64,000 nt of DNA from Rhodophyticola porphyridii (GCF_003688285.1 NZ_RCNT01000002.1:372001-436000); one strand, 5' to 3'; positions 19,594 through 29,145 are shown, numbered from the stretch's first letter. The notes: generated by a model not told the origin, from the letters alone. Numbers and translations: made by a program.

Positions 19594-20397
19594 ATGATGA
19601 GCGGGCATTCGATCACCTTTACCCATGCGTTGTGCCGCGCCCCATCCCGGTCGGTGACAGCCGGGCTGCGCGCCGAAGACCGGGGTGCGCCCGATGCGGA
19701 TCTCTTCGCGCGGGAGCACGCGGCCTATGTCGCCGCGTTGCGCCGGACCGGCGCAGAGGTCACTGTGCTGGAGCCGCAGGAGGCCTTTCCCGACAGCGTG
19801 TTCATCGAAGATCCGGCGCTCTGTCTTGCCGGTGTCGCGATCCTTCTGCGCCCGGAGGCCCCGACCCGCCGCGGAGAGGTGGCCGCACTTCGCCCCGATC
19901 TGTCGCGCCTGTTTCCGGAGATCCGCGACCTTGGCGGCCCGGGCTGCGTCGATGGCGGCGACATTCTGTGTTCGGATACGGAGGTGATGGTCGGTCTTTC
20001 GGCCCGCACGGATGCGGCCGGTGTCGCCGCGCTTCGTCCGATCGTCGAAGATCTCGGCTATCGGATGCGGGTGGTCGAGACGCCTGCGGAGATATTGCAT
20101 TTCAAGACGGAAAGCAGCCTTCTGGACCCGGAGACGATCCTCGCGTCGCCACGTCTGGCCGCGACGGGTTGTTTCAGCGGCTACCGCGTTATCGAGACCG
20201 CGTCGGGCGAGGAGGGCGCAGCCAATGCGATCCGGTTCAATGCGCCGGTGTTCCTGTCGGACGGGTTCCCGCGGACGGCGGAGCGGCTGGACCGGGTGGG
20301 CTACGAAATCCGGCAGTTGCCGATGTCGCAGGCGGCCCTGCTTGACGGAGGATTATCCTGTCTGTCGCTCAGGTATTCCCTGCGGTTGAAACCCTAG
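19594..20397 (+). CDS. ddaH: dimethylarginine dimethylaminohydrolase (DDAH)
   Basis: A 267-residue guanidino-group-modifying enzyme of the pentein fold. The catalytic residues expected of DDAH are present: EDPALC and FPDSVFIED in the N-terminal half, His near 168 (EILHFKTESSLL) and Cys near 255 (DGGLSCLSLR). It hydrolyses N-methylated arginines to citrulline and methylamines. Translation starts at ATG 19594 or 19597, with GCAGGATG upstream. It stands alone between acnA and the SDR gene. Confidence 0.88.
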   Translation: MMSGHSITFTHALCRAPSRSVTAGLRAEDRGAPDADLFAREHAAYVAALRRTGAEVTVLEPQEAFPDSVFIEDPALCLAGVAILLRPEAPTRRGEVAALRPDLSRLFPEIRDLGGPGCVDGGDILCSDTEVMVGLSARTDAAGVAALRPIVEDLGYRMRVVETPAEILHFKTESSLLDPETILASPRLAATGCFSGYRVIETASGEEGAANAIRFNAPVFLSDGFPRTAERLDRVGYEIRQLPMSQAALLDGGLSCLSLRYSLRLKP

Positions 20398-20431
20398 AGC
20401 AGCCGATGCTCTGCAAATGAAAGAGGTTGCT

Positions 20432-21148
20432 ATGTCCGATCGGGTTTGTTTGGTTACCGGCGCTGCGGGCGGCATCGGCCGTGCGATCGTCAGACGCATG
20501 GCGCGAGACGGGCGGCGGGTGGTGTTCACCTATCTCAGCCGCGAAGCCGAGGCGCGCGCGCTGGTGGTGGAACTGGGGAAGCGGGTCGAGGCCTTGCCCT
20601 GCGATCTGAGCCAGCCCGGAGCGGCTGAGGCATTGGTCCGCGATGTGGCCGAACGCACGGGCCGGCTGGACGAGATCGTGTGCAATGCGGCGGGGAAGGC
20701 CGAAGGGCCCGTCGGCGGGGTGACGGCCGCGCACCGCGCGCTGATCGAGATCAACCTGACAGCGCCGATCGCCATGATGGATGCGGCAAGGGCGGTTCTG
20801 CCCGAAGGCGGCGCCATTGTCGCAATCTCCTCCATCAATGCGACGCGCCCGCCGGCTGGCGCCGCCGCCTATGCGGCCAGCAAGTCGGGGCTGGACGGGG
20901 CGGTGCGCGCCTATGCCCGCGATCTCGGGCAGCTTGGTATCAGGGTGAATGCCGTCGCACCGGGCCTGATCGAATTGGAGGAGAGGCCGCGCCCGCAGGA
21001 GATTGTGGAGAAGGTCATTGCGGAAACACCCCTCGGGCGGGTCGGCCGGCCCGAGGATATTGCCGCCGCGGTGGCCTTCCTGCTGTCGCAGGAGGCCGGG
21101 TTCATCACCGGCGAGATCCTGGGCGTCAGCGGCGGCTATCAGTTGTAG
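20432..21148 (+). CDS. short-chain dehydrogenase/reductase, FabG-like
   Basis: A 238-residue classical SDR. TGAAGGIG binds the cofactor, NAAG stabilises the sheet, and Ser (AISSIN), Tyr and Lys (YAASK) form the catalytic set; the C-terminus SGGYQL is typical. Substrate unknown; FabG-like 3-oxoacyl reductases are the nearest known group. I chose ATG 20432 because AAAGAGG precedes it; the ATG at 20417 has no ribosome site. Its last 23 bases overlap the convergent GT25 gene. Confidence 0.85.
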   Translation: MSDRVCLVTGAAGGIGRAIVRRMARDGRRVVFTYLSREAEARALVVELGKRVEALPCDLSQPGAAEALVRDVAERTGRLDEIVCNAAGKAEGPVGGVTAAHRALIEINLTAPIAMMDAARAVLPEGGAIVAISSINATRPPAGAAAYAASKSGLDGAVRAYARDLGQLGIRVNAVAPGLIELEERPRPQEIVEKVIAETPLGRVGRPEDIAAAVAFLLSQEAGFITGEILGVSGGYQL

Positions 21149-21956
21149 CTGGCGGTGCTTCGGCAAACTCCACATCCATCAGCCGGGCCCGGCCCGTCAG
21201 GTATTGCAGGATCTGGCGCGGAGACTGATTGATCTCGTTGCCGCCCCGGCGGAGCGTTCGCAGCGTCTTGCGCAAGCCCCTGGGCCGGACCGCCTTACCC
21301 AGAGCGGCGATGTCGGAGTTGTAGTCATAGGCGCGCTGCGTCGCCATGGCGGGCACCATTATCGCGGGTCTGAGCATCCGGCGCAAAGGGGATACCGTGT
21401 CGTTGAAGAGAAAATGGTCCACCGGCACTCGGATCCGGCCGCGCCAGTCCAGCGCGGCCCGGGCGCCGGCGCGCGACAGGATATAGGCGCCGCCGCCCAC
21501 ATGGCGTGAACACATCGGATGCAGGGCCCGTCCCGAGGGTGTTTGTCCGATCTTCGGGCCGAGCAACAGCCGGGAGGCGCCGTCTCCGTATTTCTCAAGC
21601 TTCACGGCATGGGTTTCGGTCGGGATCCAGTCAGCATCCGCCAGGATCTGCATCAGATCCCCGGCGAGATAGATGTCGTCCTCAAGAAACAATCCGTGGC
21701 TGGCGGAGCTTTTGAGAAACTGCTCCCAGGCGAGCGTGTGGCTGACGGTACAGGCTCGGTCGCCCTGACCCAGTTGCCCAAGCGGTCCATGAGTGGCGAC
21801 GACGCGCGCGATCTGTTCCTCGGCTACGGATCTGGCATCGCAGGCCGCGATTCGCTCAAAGGTCACCCCGCGTTCCGCCAGATGCTCACCGATCCGCTCC
21901 AGCCGGTCAGGGCGACGGTCGAGGTTGATGACGAAAGCTGGCAGCGTCTGGGGCAT
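21126..21956 (-). CDS. glycosyltransferase family 25
   Basis: A 276-residue GT25/LPS-glycosyltransferase. The start AFVINLDRRPDRLERI is the family signature, and HGLFLEDDIYL carries the metal-binding acidic triplet; a basic C-terminus follows (RGLRKTLRTLRRG). It probably adds a sugar to a surface glycan at the cytoplasmic face. It is opposite in strand to the next two glycosyltransferases and convergent with the SDR gene, overlapping it by 23 bases. Confidence 0.82.
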   Translation of the reverse strand: MPQTLPAFVINLDRRPDRLERIGEHLAERGVTFERIAACDARSVAEEQIARVVATHGPLGQLGQGDRACTVSHTLAWEQFLKSSASHGLFLEDDIYLAGDLMQILADADWIPTETHAVKLEKYGDGASRLLLGPKIGQTPSGRALHPMCSRHVGGGAYILSRAGARAALDWRGRIRVPVDHFLFNDTVSPLRRMLRPAIMVPAMATQRAYDYNSDIAALGKAVRPRGLRKTLRTLRRGGNEINQSPRQILQYLTGRARLMDVEFAEAPPATTDSRR

Positions 21957-22090
21957 GGGTCCGGCCGATCTTGTTCGCGCCTTCTGTCATGAACAGGGGC
22001 GGCTGGGCAAGACTGGCGGGCTTGGCTTGTTTTCAGGCGGTGCCGCGCATAAATGGGCGGGTCTTTCCGCAAGATAAGGCCCGTTTGCCA

Positions 22091-22843
22091 ATGGACCCCT
22101 GGCCCTCCTATGTGATCAATCTGGCCGCCAACACCCGGCGGATGGAGAACAGTGCCCGCCAATTGGAGGCTCGGGGTCTGCCGTGGCTGCGGATCGAGGG
22201 TGTGAATGGCTGGGCCCTGAGCGAGGCGGAGCTGGCGGAAGTTTACGACGCTGAGCGAAATAGGCGCGACGCCAAGCACCCTTTGGTTCCCCCCGAAATC
22301 GGGTGCTATCTGAGCCACATCGAAGCGTGGCGCGGAATTGCTGAGGGCAGTGCAGGGGGCGGGTTCATCTTCGAGGATGATTTCGCGGCCAATGAACATT
22401 TGGGGGAGGCCCTGCGCCTGTTGAGCATACCTCAGAAGCGCTGGGACATGGTCAAACTGTTTTCCTTTGACGCGGAACCGAAGATGCTGGACACGGCGCC
22501 CCTTGGGCCCTTCACCATCGGCATGCCTTACCGCGTGCCGACCTGCCTCATCGGCTATGGCGTGACGAAAGTCGGTGCTGAGCGGCTCGTTGCCCGCGCA
22601 CTGCCTGTCTTCCGGCCCGTCGATGAGGACCAGAAATTCTTCTGGGAAACGGGTCTGCGCGTCGCGCTCATCACTCCGCCACCGATTGAAGTGGGTGATC
22701 AGGAGGCGGAGACGGGAACGATCGGGCAAACCCGCCGCGCGATGCGCTCAGACCGATCGCGTGTCGGGCAGGCATGGCATAACCTACGCTACCAGATGCG
22801 CTATGAACGACAGTTGCGCCGAACGCGAGGTCGGACGAAATGA
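22091..22843 (+). CDS. glycosyltransferase family 25
   Basis: A 250-residue second GT25 protein: PSYVINLAANTRRMENSARQLE at the start, GCYLSHIEAW and GGGFIFEDDFAAN as the core motifs. I chose ATG 22091; the frame is open upstream but lacks support. Its stop overlaps the next gene start (ATGA), so it is coupled with the GT4 enzyme. Divergent from the first GT25. Confidence 0.82.
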   Translation: MDPWPSYVINLAANTRRMENSARQLEARGLPWLRIEGVNGWALSEAELAEVYDAERNRRDAKHPLVPPEIGCYLSHIEAWRGIAEGSAGGGFIFEDDFAANEHLGEALRLLSIPQKRWDMVKLFSFDAEPKMLDTAPLGPFTIGMPYRVPTCLIGYGVTKVGAERLVARALPVFRPVDEDQKFFWETGLRVALITPPPIEVGDQEAETGTIGQTRRAMRSDRSRVGQAWHNLRYQMRYERQLRRTRGRTK

Positions 22844-23868
22844 GCAAGAAAATCCTGCACATGCATTTCGGCAAGGACGGCGGCGCGGAGCGGTTTTTCG
22901 TCAACCTCGTGCAAGCGTTCGGCGAGCGCGGCGCGGAGCAGCGGTTCGTCACTCGGCCAAACCGGATCTGGAAGCATGAGATCGCCCCGCTTGGGCCGAT
23001 CATCGAGAGCCATTATCGCCGCATCTCGCCCGGCTCGGCCCTGCTGACCTGGCGGGTGCATCGGATGATCCGCGATTGGCGGCCGGATGTGATCATGGCG
23101 TGGATGTCGCGCTCCTCCCGGTTGATCCCGAACCATCCCGGCGCGGTCAAGCTCACCCGTATGGGCGACTACCCGCGCCATTTGCGGAATTTCCGGTACA
23201 ACGACCTGATAGTCGGCAACACGCCCGGCATCGTACGGGCCTGCCGCGATCTGGGCTGGCGGAAACCGGCCCTCGTGATCTCCAACTTTGCCCGCGAGGT
23301 GACGCCTGTGCCGGTCGACCGGGCTTCGATGAACACGCCTGACGATGCCTTCGTGATCTGTGGCTCGGGCCGGTTCGTGCATCGCAAGGGATTCGATGTT
23401 CTGATCCGCGCGGTCGCGCAGATTCCGGATGCCTGGCTTTGGCTGTTGGGCGACGGCGAACGGCGCGCAGAGCTTGAGGCGCTTGTCTCGGAGGTTGGCC
23501 TGGCCGAGCGGACCCGGTTTCCGGGTTGGGTGGATGAGCCGATGCATCATGTCGCCGCCTGCGATGTTTTCGTGATGCCATCGCGCCATGAACCGCTGGG
23601 CAACGTCATTCTGGAAAGCTGGAAGGCGCAGGTGCCGACCATATCCACACGCTCCGAAGGGCCAAGCTGGTTCGCGGCTGACGGGCAGGATTGCCTGCTT
23701 GTCGAGATCGACGATGTGGCGGGTATGAAGGCGGCGATCGCGCGGGTGAGGGAGGAGCCGGGCCTTGCGGCGCATCTGGTGGCCGCAGGCACCGCCACGC
23801 TGGAGGCGAAATTCACCAAGGATCGGGTGCTGGATCAGTATTTCGAGATTTTCGGCGGGCGGTATTGA
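22840..23868 (+). CDS. glycosyltransferase family 4
   Basis: A 342-residue GT-B glycosyltransferase. The N-terminal half starts KILHMHFGKDGGAERF, and the C-terminal Rossmann domain has GSGRFVHRKGFDVLIRA and the nucleotide-sugar motif SRHEPLGNVILESW. Retaining GT4 enzymes transfer hexoses to LPS, capsule or exopolysaccharide. It is the second gene of a short plus-strand operon, coupled to the GT25 before it and separated from the next by 4 bases. Confidence 0.87.
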   Translation: MSKKILHMHFGKDGGAERFFVNLVQAFGERGAEQRFVTRPNRIWKHEIAPLGPIIESHYRRISPGSALLTWRVHRMIRDWRPDVIMAWMSRSSRLIPNHPGAVKLTRMGDYPRHLRNFRYNDLIVGNTPGIVRACRDLGWRKPALVISNFAREVTPVPVDRASMNTPDDAFVICGSGRFVHRKGFDVLIRAVAQIPDAWLWLLGDGERRAELEALVSEVGLAERTRFPGWVDEPMHHVAACDVFVMPSRHEPLGNVILESWKAQVPTISTRSEGPSWFAADGQDCLLVEIDDVAGMKAAIARVREEPGLAAHLVAAGTATLEAKFTKDRVLDQYFEIFGGRY

Positions 23869-23872
23869 GCCG

Positions 23873-24694
23873 ATGCGCGTGCTGATCATCAACATGGCTG
23901 CCGCCACGGACCGGATGGCGTTCATGGCCGCACAGATGCGGCATTTCGGGTTCGACTGGGAGCGGATCGAGGCGGTCACCCCGGCCACGCTGACCCCGCC
24001 GGCGGCGGATCCGGTCTGGCATCGCTGGCAGCGCCCGTTGCGGGTGACGGAAATGGCGCTTTGCGCGTCCCACATGGCGGCCTGGCGAAGGGTTCTAGTG
24101 CTGGATGCGCCCTGTCTGGTGCTTGAGGATGACGCGGTTCTGGCCAGCGGTCTGCCCGGGTTTCTGCAGTCTGTCGACGAGCTGGGCGGTGTGGAGCATA
24201 TCAGTCTGGAAACCCGCGGACGGAAGAAGCTGGTGGCCCGCGTGCCGCATCCGGGGGTCCCGATCCGGCGGCTTTGGCAGGACCGGACGGGATCCGCGGC
24301 CTACGTGGTGACACCGGCCGGCGCGCGGAAACTCCTGCGCCACGCCGCCACGGTAGGCGGACCATCCGACGCGATCATCAGCGCGACCTACGACATGGCC
24401 AGCTATCAGGCGGATCCGGCGCAGGCGATCCAGCTAGACCAGTGCGCGGCCTATGGTGTGCCGCAGGCGATCCCCACGACCTCTCTCATCGATGTGGTGC
24501 GGAAGCCGGCGGCCATGGACGGGTATTCGACGCTCCGGAGATACGGGTTCCGACGGCGGCGGATCATGGCGCAGATACGGATGGGCTTGCGGCAGGTTCT
24601 TCGCGTGTTCACCGCCAGCCGCCGGCATATCGTTCCGGCAGCGGACTGGCCGGAGATCTATGTGAAAACACTGGATGCGAAAGGTACGGATTGA
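23873..24694 (+). CDS. glycosyltransferase family 25
   Basis: A 273-residue third GT25 in this block. VLIINMAAATDRMAFM is the opening motif and CLVLEDDAVLAS carries the acidic motif; ALCASHMAAW matches the family's conserved SH. Only 4 bases separate it from the GT4 gene, so it is probably co-transcribed. Acceptor and donor sugars are unknown. Confidence 0.82.
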   Translation: MRVLIINMAAATDRMAFMAAQMRHFGFDWERIEAVTPATLTPPAADPVWHRWQRPLRVTEMALCASHMAAWRRVLVLDAPCLVLEDDAVLASGLPGFLQSVDELGGVEHISLETRGRKKLVARVPHPGVPIRRLWQDRTGSAAYVVTPAGARKLLRHAATVGGPSDAIISATYDMASYQADPAQAIQLDQCAAYGVPQAIPTTSLIDVVRKPAAMDGYSTLRRYGFRRRRIMAQIRMGLRQVLRVFTASRRHIVPAADWPEIYVKTLDAKGTD

Positions 24695-24836
24695 CCTCAT
24701 CCCGCTTGCCGACAGGGTTTTTCGATCCGTGCGGCGGCTCGGGTTGTGGTGGACGGATTTCAGTGCGATGCCTGCGGCGCGCCGGTTTCAACCCTTGGTA
24801 AGCCGTGTTATGAGCGCGCGAAGCTAGAGACGGGGT

Positions 24837-25652
24837 ATGCTGTTGGCGCCGGAAGACAAGTTGATTTCCCTGCTCAATTCCGTGCCTCTCCCGGCGTATT
24901 GCGCGGGGGTCAACCTGGTTTCCGCCCTGCGCGGATACAAACACCGGGTCAGGCCGCACGGACCTGATGGAACGCTGCTTGTCAGTGATGCTGACGCGGC
25001 CATCCATATCTGCCGCCGGGGCAGACATCGTCGCTACCGGCGGGGCGTGCAGGCAGCCATCAGTGATCTGGTCCGACAGTATCAGATCGACCGGTTGGAC
25101 ATCCCCGGAGGCGGCACATTCATCGATTGCGGTGCAAATGTCGGAGAAATGGGATTCTGGGCGCGGAACCGCGGAATGCGTTACGTGGCGTTCGAACCCG
25201 AACCTGCCGAGGCGCGATGCTGCGATCTGAACAATTTTGACGGCCGCGCGGAAACGCATCGTGCCGCGCTGTGGAAAGAGCCCGCGATGCTGACATTCCA
25301 TAGCAAGCCGGACACGGGCGATGGCTCGATATTCGAAATGGATTCCAGCATCGGCACGACGCAGGTTCAGGGCGCCAGACTGGATGATACCGTTGATCTC
25401 GATGATGCGGCCGGCCCGAACATCTTCAAGCTTGAGGCCGAAGGGGCCGAGCCGGAAGTCCTTGCAGGCGCCGAAGCAAGTTTGCAGAATATCGACTATG
25501 TCGCCGTGGATTGCGGATATGAACGCGGTCGCGCGCAGCAGCACACCTTCGTCGAGGTCAACAGCTTTCTTACAGAGCGTGGATTCCGTCTTGTCGAAGC
25601 GCAGTTTCGCCGAGTGACGGCGATCTATCGAAATACGGCCCGTCAGCAATGA
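24837..25652 (+). CDS. FkbM-family methyltransferase
   Basis: A 271-residue protein with the FkbM domain from about residue 95: TFIDCGANVGEMGFWA (SAM-binding motif I), YVAFEPEPAEARCC, and FKLEAEGAEPEVLAGA, the usual K-x-D/E-x-E-G-x-E. These enzymes O-methylate sugars or lipids, fitting the glycan block before it. The gap of 142 bases upstream may hold its own promoter. Its stop overlaps the next start. Confidence 0.85.
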   Translation: MLLAPEDKLISLLNSVPLPAYCAGVNLVSALRGYKHRVRPHGPDGTLLVSDADAAIHICRRGRHRRYRRGVQAAISDLVRQYQIDRLDIPGGGTFIDCGANVGEMGFWARNRGMRYVAFEPEPAEARCCDLNNFDGRAETHRAALWKEPAMLTFHSKPDTGDGSIFEMDSSIGTTQVQGARLDDTVDLDDAAGPNIFKLEAEGAEPEVLAGAEASLQNIDYVAVDCGYERGRAQQHTFVEVNSFLTERGFRLVEAQFRRVTAIYRNTARQQ

Positions 25653-26098
25653 AAGGCTTCACCGACCTTCCGCCGATCTGGCTGGCGGGGTTTCTCTTCC
25701 TCGCGTGGTTTCTGGCGCGCGCGTTGCCTTTGGTCACGGCGTTCGGGCCGGTGTTTCGGGTTGCGGGTGGCGTCATGGCCCTTGCGGGGCTGGCCCTTAT
25801 TGTCTGGTCCGCGATCTGGTTCGCGCGCAAGAAAACCACGATCGAACCTCATCACGATCCGCAGGTCCTGATTGTCGAGGGCCCCTACACATATTCCCGC
25901 AACCCGATCTATCTGGGCATGCTGATGATCCTGACGGGATTTGTGCTTTGGCTGGGGGTTCTCAGCCCGGTATTGCTGCCGGTTCTGTTCGTGGCGGTCC
26001 TGACCCGACGCTTTATCGAGCCGGAAGAGGAACGCCTGATCGGGGCGTTCGGGCTTGAGGCCCGCCGCTATCTGCAGAGGACGCGGCGCTGGTTGTAA
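25649..26098 (+). CDS. isoprenylcysteine carboxyl methyltransferase-like membrane protein
   Basis: A 149-residue protein with about four membrane helices and the ICMT/PEMT-type C-terminal motif: VEGPYTYSRNPIYLGM and RRFIEPEEERLIGAFG. In bacteria such proteins methylate small or lipid substrates at the inner membrane; the substrate here is unknown. It is coupled to the FkbM gene by an ATGA overlap. Confidence 0.82.
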   Translation: MKGFTDLPPIWLAGFLFLAWFLARALPLVTAFGPVFRVAGGVMALAGLALIVWSAIWFARKKTTIEPHHDPQVLIVEGPYTYSRNPIYLGMLMILTGFVLWLGVLSPVLLPVLFVAVLTRRFIEPEEERLIGAFGLEARRYLQRTRRWL

Positions 26099-26180
26099 CG
26101 CCGTCTCGCAAATCCTTGATTGGCAACTGGCAGCGCGCGCGGCTAGCTATGTCGGGCAACACCAAGACGAAAGGCGACCC

Positions 26181-26882
26181 ATGCGGCTGATACTGTCCTT
26201 CCTGATGGCCTGCGCCGGGCTGATGCCTGCGGCAGCCGCACAGGCAGATGAACTTGTGGTGGTCGAGTTGTTCACCTCGCAGGGCTGCTCTTCGTGCCCG
26301 CCCGCAGATGCGCTTCTGGGCGAACTGGCCCAGCGGGAGGACATCCTCGCGCTCAGCCTGCATGTGGATTATTGGGATTACATCGGCTGGGCGGACACAT
26401 TCGCGACCCCGGAATACACCGCACGCCAGCACGGCTATGGGCATGCCGCCGGTTCTACTGTGGTCTACACGCCGCAGATGGTCATCGGCGGTGTCGATCA
26501 TGTGGTGGGCTACCGGCCGATGAATGTGGCCGATCTGATCAACCTGCACCGTGCACAATCGAACCCGGTCGAGATCGTCGTGACCCGGCAAGGGGCGGAG
26601 TATGTCGTGCGTGCGGAAACCGGCATGCCCCCGCCGCGCCCGATGATGGTTGTCCAGCTTGTCGGATACTCCCCCCATGAAGAGGTGAGTATCAGCCGCG
26701 GTGAAAATGCGGGCCAGGTCGCCGAGTATCACAATGTGGTCACCTCCTGGCAGGTGATCGGTGAATGGGACGGGGCGGGCGTTTTCCAGTCGCGCGTCCG
26801 TCCGCAGGATGACACCCCGCTGGCGGTGATCGTGCAGACAAGCGGCTATGGCGCGATACTGGGCGCGGCCCGGCTGGATTAG
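26181..26882 (+). CDS. DUF1223 secreted thioredoxin-like protein
   Basis: A 233-residue protein. A signal peptide (MRLILSFLMACAGLMPAAAAQA) is followed by VVVELFTSQGCSSCPPADALL, a CxxC-containing thioredoxin-like motif, and LHVDYWDYIGWADTFA, the family's signature. Probably a periplasmic redox-related protein; the biochemical role of DUF1223 is not established. I chose ATG 26181 at the signal peptide. It is convergent with the acyltransferase gene, overlapping it by 4 bases. Confidence 0.87.
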   Translation: MRLILSFLMACAGLMPAAAAQADELVVVELFTSQGCSSCPPADALLGELAQREDILALSLHVDYWDYIGWADTFATPEYTARQHGYGHAAGSTVVYTPQMVIGGVDHVVGYRPMNVADLINLHRAQSNPVEIVVTRQGAEYVVRAETGMPPPRPMMVVQLVGYSPHEEVSISRGENAGQVAEYHNVVTSWQVIGEWDGAGVFQSRVRPQDDTPLAVIVQTSGYGAILGAARLD

Positions 26883-27796
26883 TCGTCGGTAGGTTTCGAG
26901 AAGTAGCGGGCCTGCCGCCCGGGTTTCCATCGGCGGTGAACCCAGAACCATTGCTCTGGCGTTTCGCGCACCCTGGCCGACAGGCTGTCATTCAGCGCCT
27001 GCGTCATGGCGCGGGTGTCGCCATGGGCGACGGGGGCCTCCAGCGTTACGTCGAAATCCAGGCCATTCTCCTTCCGCCGGGCATAGAAGGGGATCAGGAG
27101 CGCGTCGTATTTCAGCGCCATCTCTGCGGCTGACAGCGAAGTCGGCGCGGGTTGTCCGAGATAGTCCAGGAGTTCACCGGCGGCGAAATACTGGTCGATC
27201 AGCAAGACGCCCTGACCGCCCGATCTCAGATGCTTGACGAACCCGCCGACCCCCTTGGGACCACGGGGGAAGACCGGACCGCCGAACCCCTCCATTGTCG
27301 TGACGTAATGCTGGTTGAAGTATCCGTTGTTCATCGGGCGGTAGAGCCCGCCGATGGAATAGCCCCGCACCGTCAATGCGGCGCGCGCCGCCTCGTAATT
27401 GCCGAAATGCCCGGTGATCAGCAGCACCGGGCGCCCGGCCGCGCGCGCGTCGGCCAAGGCCGCCAGACCGGGGCCCGACGGCTCCCAGCTCTTGGCGCGC
27501 GCCAGTAGGCCGGCGGTCGAGTAATTCTCGATCAGGGTGCGGCCGGTGTTGTCCAGAACGGCGGTGGCGATCCGCGCCGCGCGGTCGTCGGGCATGTCGG
27601 GCCAGATATGGGCCAGATTGGCAAGCGCCCGCCCGCGCGCGCCGGTCGCCGGCCCCACCACCCGCCGCATCAGCCAGCCCATCATCGGCACACGCCAGCG
27701 ATAGGGCATGGTGCGGGCCAGTCCGATCAGCCCGCGCGCGGCGCGGTCGGTCAGCCAGTCCCGTGGGGTGAAGCTTTGCGCATTGGACACGCCCAT
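26879..27796 (-). CDS. LpxL/HtrB-like lipid A lauroyl acyltransferase
   Basis: A 305-residue lysophospholipid acyltransferase family protein. TGHFGNYEAARAA carries the H-x4-E catalytic motif, LIDQYFAAGELLDYLGQPAPTS and the C-terminal WFWVHRRWKPGRQ are typical of LpxL-type enzymes. It probably adds a secondary acyl chain to lipid A at the inner membrane. It may be the last gene of the minus-strand run that begins with the MBL enzyme at 30900, after a 27-base gap. Confidence 0.85.
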   Translation of the reverse strand: MGVSNAQSFTPRDWLTDRAARGLIGLARTMPYRWRVPMMGWLMRRVVGPATGARGRALANLAHIWPDMPDDRAARIATAVLDNTGRTLIENYSTAGLLARAKSWEPSGPGLAALADARAAGRPVLLITGHFGNYEAARAALTVRGYSIGGLYRPMNNGYFNQHYVTTMEGFGGPVFPRGPKGVGGFVKHLRSGGQGVLLIDQYFAAGELLDYLGQPAPTSLSAAEMALKYDALLIPFYARRKENGLDFDVTLEAPVAHGDTRAMTQALNDSLSARVRETPEQWFWVHRRWKPGRQARYFSKPTDD

Positions 27797-27823
27797 ATCT
27801 CTCGGGATCCTCTCAAGGCGGGC

Positions 27824-28714
27824 TCAGCGGGCCGATGGCGCGGCCAGAGGTGCGCGCCGGGCCCGGGTTTCGCGGTGCCAGACATAGACGCCGGCTCCGA
27901 TGATCACAAGCGCACCGACAATCGTCATGGCATCGGGTCTTTCCCCGAAGGCGAAGAGCCCCCACAACGTGGCGAAGATCACCCCGGCATAGCCGAACGG
28001 CGCCACAGCGCCCGCCTCGGCGACGGTAAGCGATTTGATCAGCAGAAGCTGCCCGCCCGCGCCGACGATACCCAACAGCAGGAACAGCCCCAGTTCGGCC
28101 AGATCGGGCGGTGTCCAGACGAAGGGCACGATGGCGCTAGCCACCACCATGCCGATCAGCGCGGTATAGAGGAACGAGGTCAGAATGCCCTCGTCGCGGC
28201 CCAGAAACCGGGTGCTGAGCGCATAGCTTGCATAGAATACGCCGCCGAGCAGGGGCAGGGTGGCCGCAAGTGTGAACATGTCCGATCCGGGCCGGATGAT
28301 GATCAGCGCTCCGGCCATCGCCGCCGCGATCCCGAAAATCCGGCGCGGCCCGAGGGCTTCGCGCAGGATCAGGGCGGCCCCCAGGGTCAGAAGCACCGGA
28401 TGGATGTTCATCACCGCCGTGGCCGACGCGATTTCCATGAAGCTGAGCGAGGTGAAGAAACAGACCGTCGCCGCGAAGAGGAAGCCCGAGCGGAGCAGTT
28501 GCAGTTCAAGATGCCGGGTGCGGATGAGCAGATGCAGCCGCGGGGCAAGGACGGCCATCACCACCAGCGTCTGGCCCGCATAACGGGCCCAGACCACCTG
28601 CAACACGTCGAAGCGACCGGTCAGCAGCTTGGCCAGCGCATCCATGGCCGAGAACAGGAAGATCGCGGCCAGCATGTAGAGAATGCCCTGCGCCGTCGGC
28701 GTGAAGCGGTTCAC
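27824..28714 (-). CDS. EamA/DMT-family transporter
   Basis: A 296-residue protein with ten predicted helices in two EamA repeats (for example YMLAAIFLFSAMDALAKLL at the start and VAPFGYAGVIFATLWGLFAFGE in the second half). The drug/metabolite transporter family exports or imports varied small molecules; the substrate is unknown. It starts at GTG 28714 (MNRFTPTAQG), overlapping the preceding gene's stop by 4 bases. Confidence 0.85.
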   Translation of the reverse strand: MNRFTPTAQGILYMLAAIFLFSAMDALAKLLTGRFDVLQVVWARYAGQTLVVMAVLAPRLHLLIRTRHLELQLLRSGFLFAATVCFFTSLSFMEIASATAVMNIHPVLLTLGAALILREALGPRRIFGIAAAMAGALIIIRPGSDMFTLAATLPLLGGVFYASYALSTRFLGRDEGILTSFLYTALIGMVVASAIVPFVWTPPDLAELGLFLLLGIVGAGGQLLLIKSLTVAEAGAVAPFGYAGVIFATLWGLFAFGERPDAMTIVGALVIIGAGVYVWHRETRARRAPLAAPSAR

Positions 28715-29145
28715 CCCTTCGACTGTTCCGCCAGGGCTTCGATCTGGGGCCGGACGCCGTCGAGATTGTATCCCGCGGCGCGGGTCGCGGCGAGAATCTC
28801 GTCGGTCGGCATCCGGCCCGCTCTGGTCAGGGCCCAGACGATGCTGCTGCGGTTGCCGCTGGCGCAATAGGCGACCACGGGCCCGTCCGCGCCGGCGATC
28901 GCGTCGGCCTGTTCCTCCACGTTGTCCATGGTCATCCCGCCGCCGATGATCGGGTTGAAGACGAAGGCGATCCCCGCCGCTTCGGCCGCGGCCTGCATCT
29001 GCGCGGCCTGAAGGGCGGGCGGGTTTTCCGCGTCCGGGCGGTTGCAGATCACGGTGCTGACGCCTGCTTGGGCCAGTGCCGGCATGTCGGACGGTTCCAG
29101 TTGCGGAGCAACGGAGTAGGTTTCGGTGATCGGTCGCAGGTCCAT
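28711..29145 (-). CDS. TIGR01244-family sulfur transferase/phosphatase-like protein
   Basis: A 144-residue protein. MDLRPITETYSVAPQL and STVICNRPDAENP are the family start, and YCASGNRSS is the C-x5-R P-loop shared by rhodanese-like and dual-specificity-phosphatase folds. Such domains are often fused to, or encoded beside, the persulfide-dioxygenase-like MBL enzyme, as here. I chose ATG 29145: AAAGGA lies 11 bases upstream, while the ATG at 29157 has none at a workable distance. Confidence 0.8.
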   Translation of the reverse strand: MDLRPITETYSVAPQLEPSDMPALAQAGVSTVICNRPDAENPPALQAAQMQAAAEAAGIAFVFNPIIGGGMTMDNVEEQADAIAGADGPVVAYCASGNRSSIVWALTRAGRMPTDEILAATRAAGYNLDGVRPQIEALAEQSKG

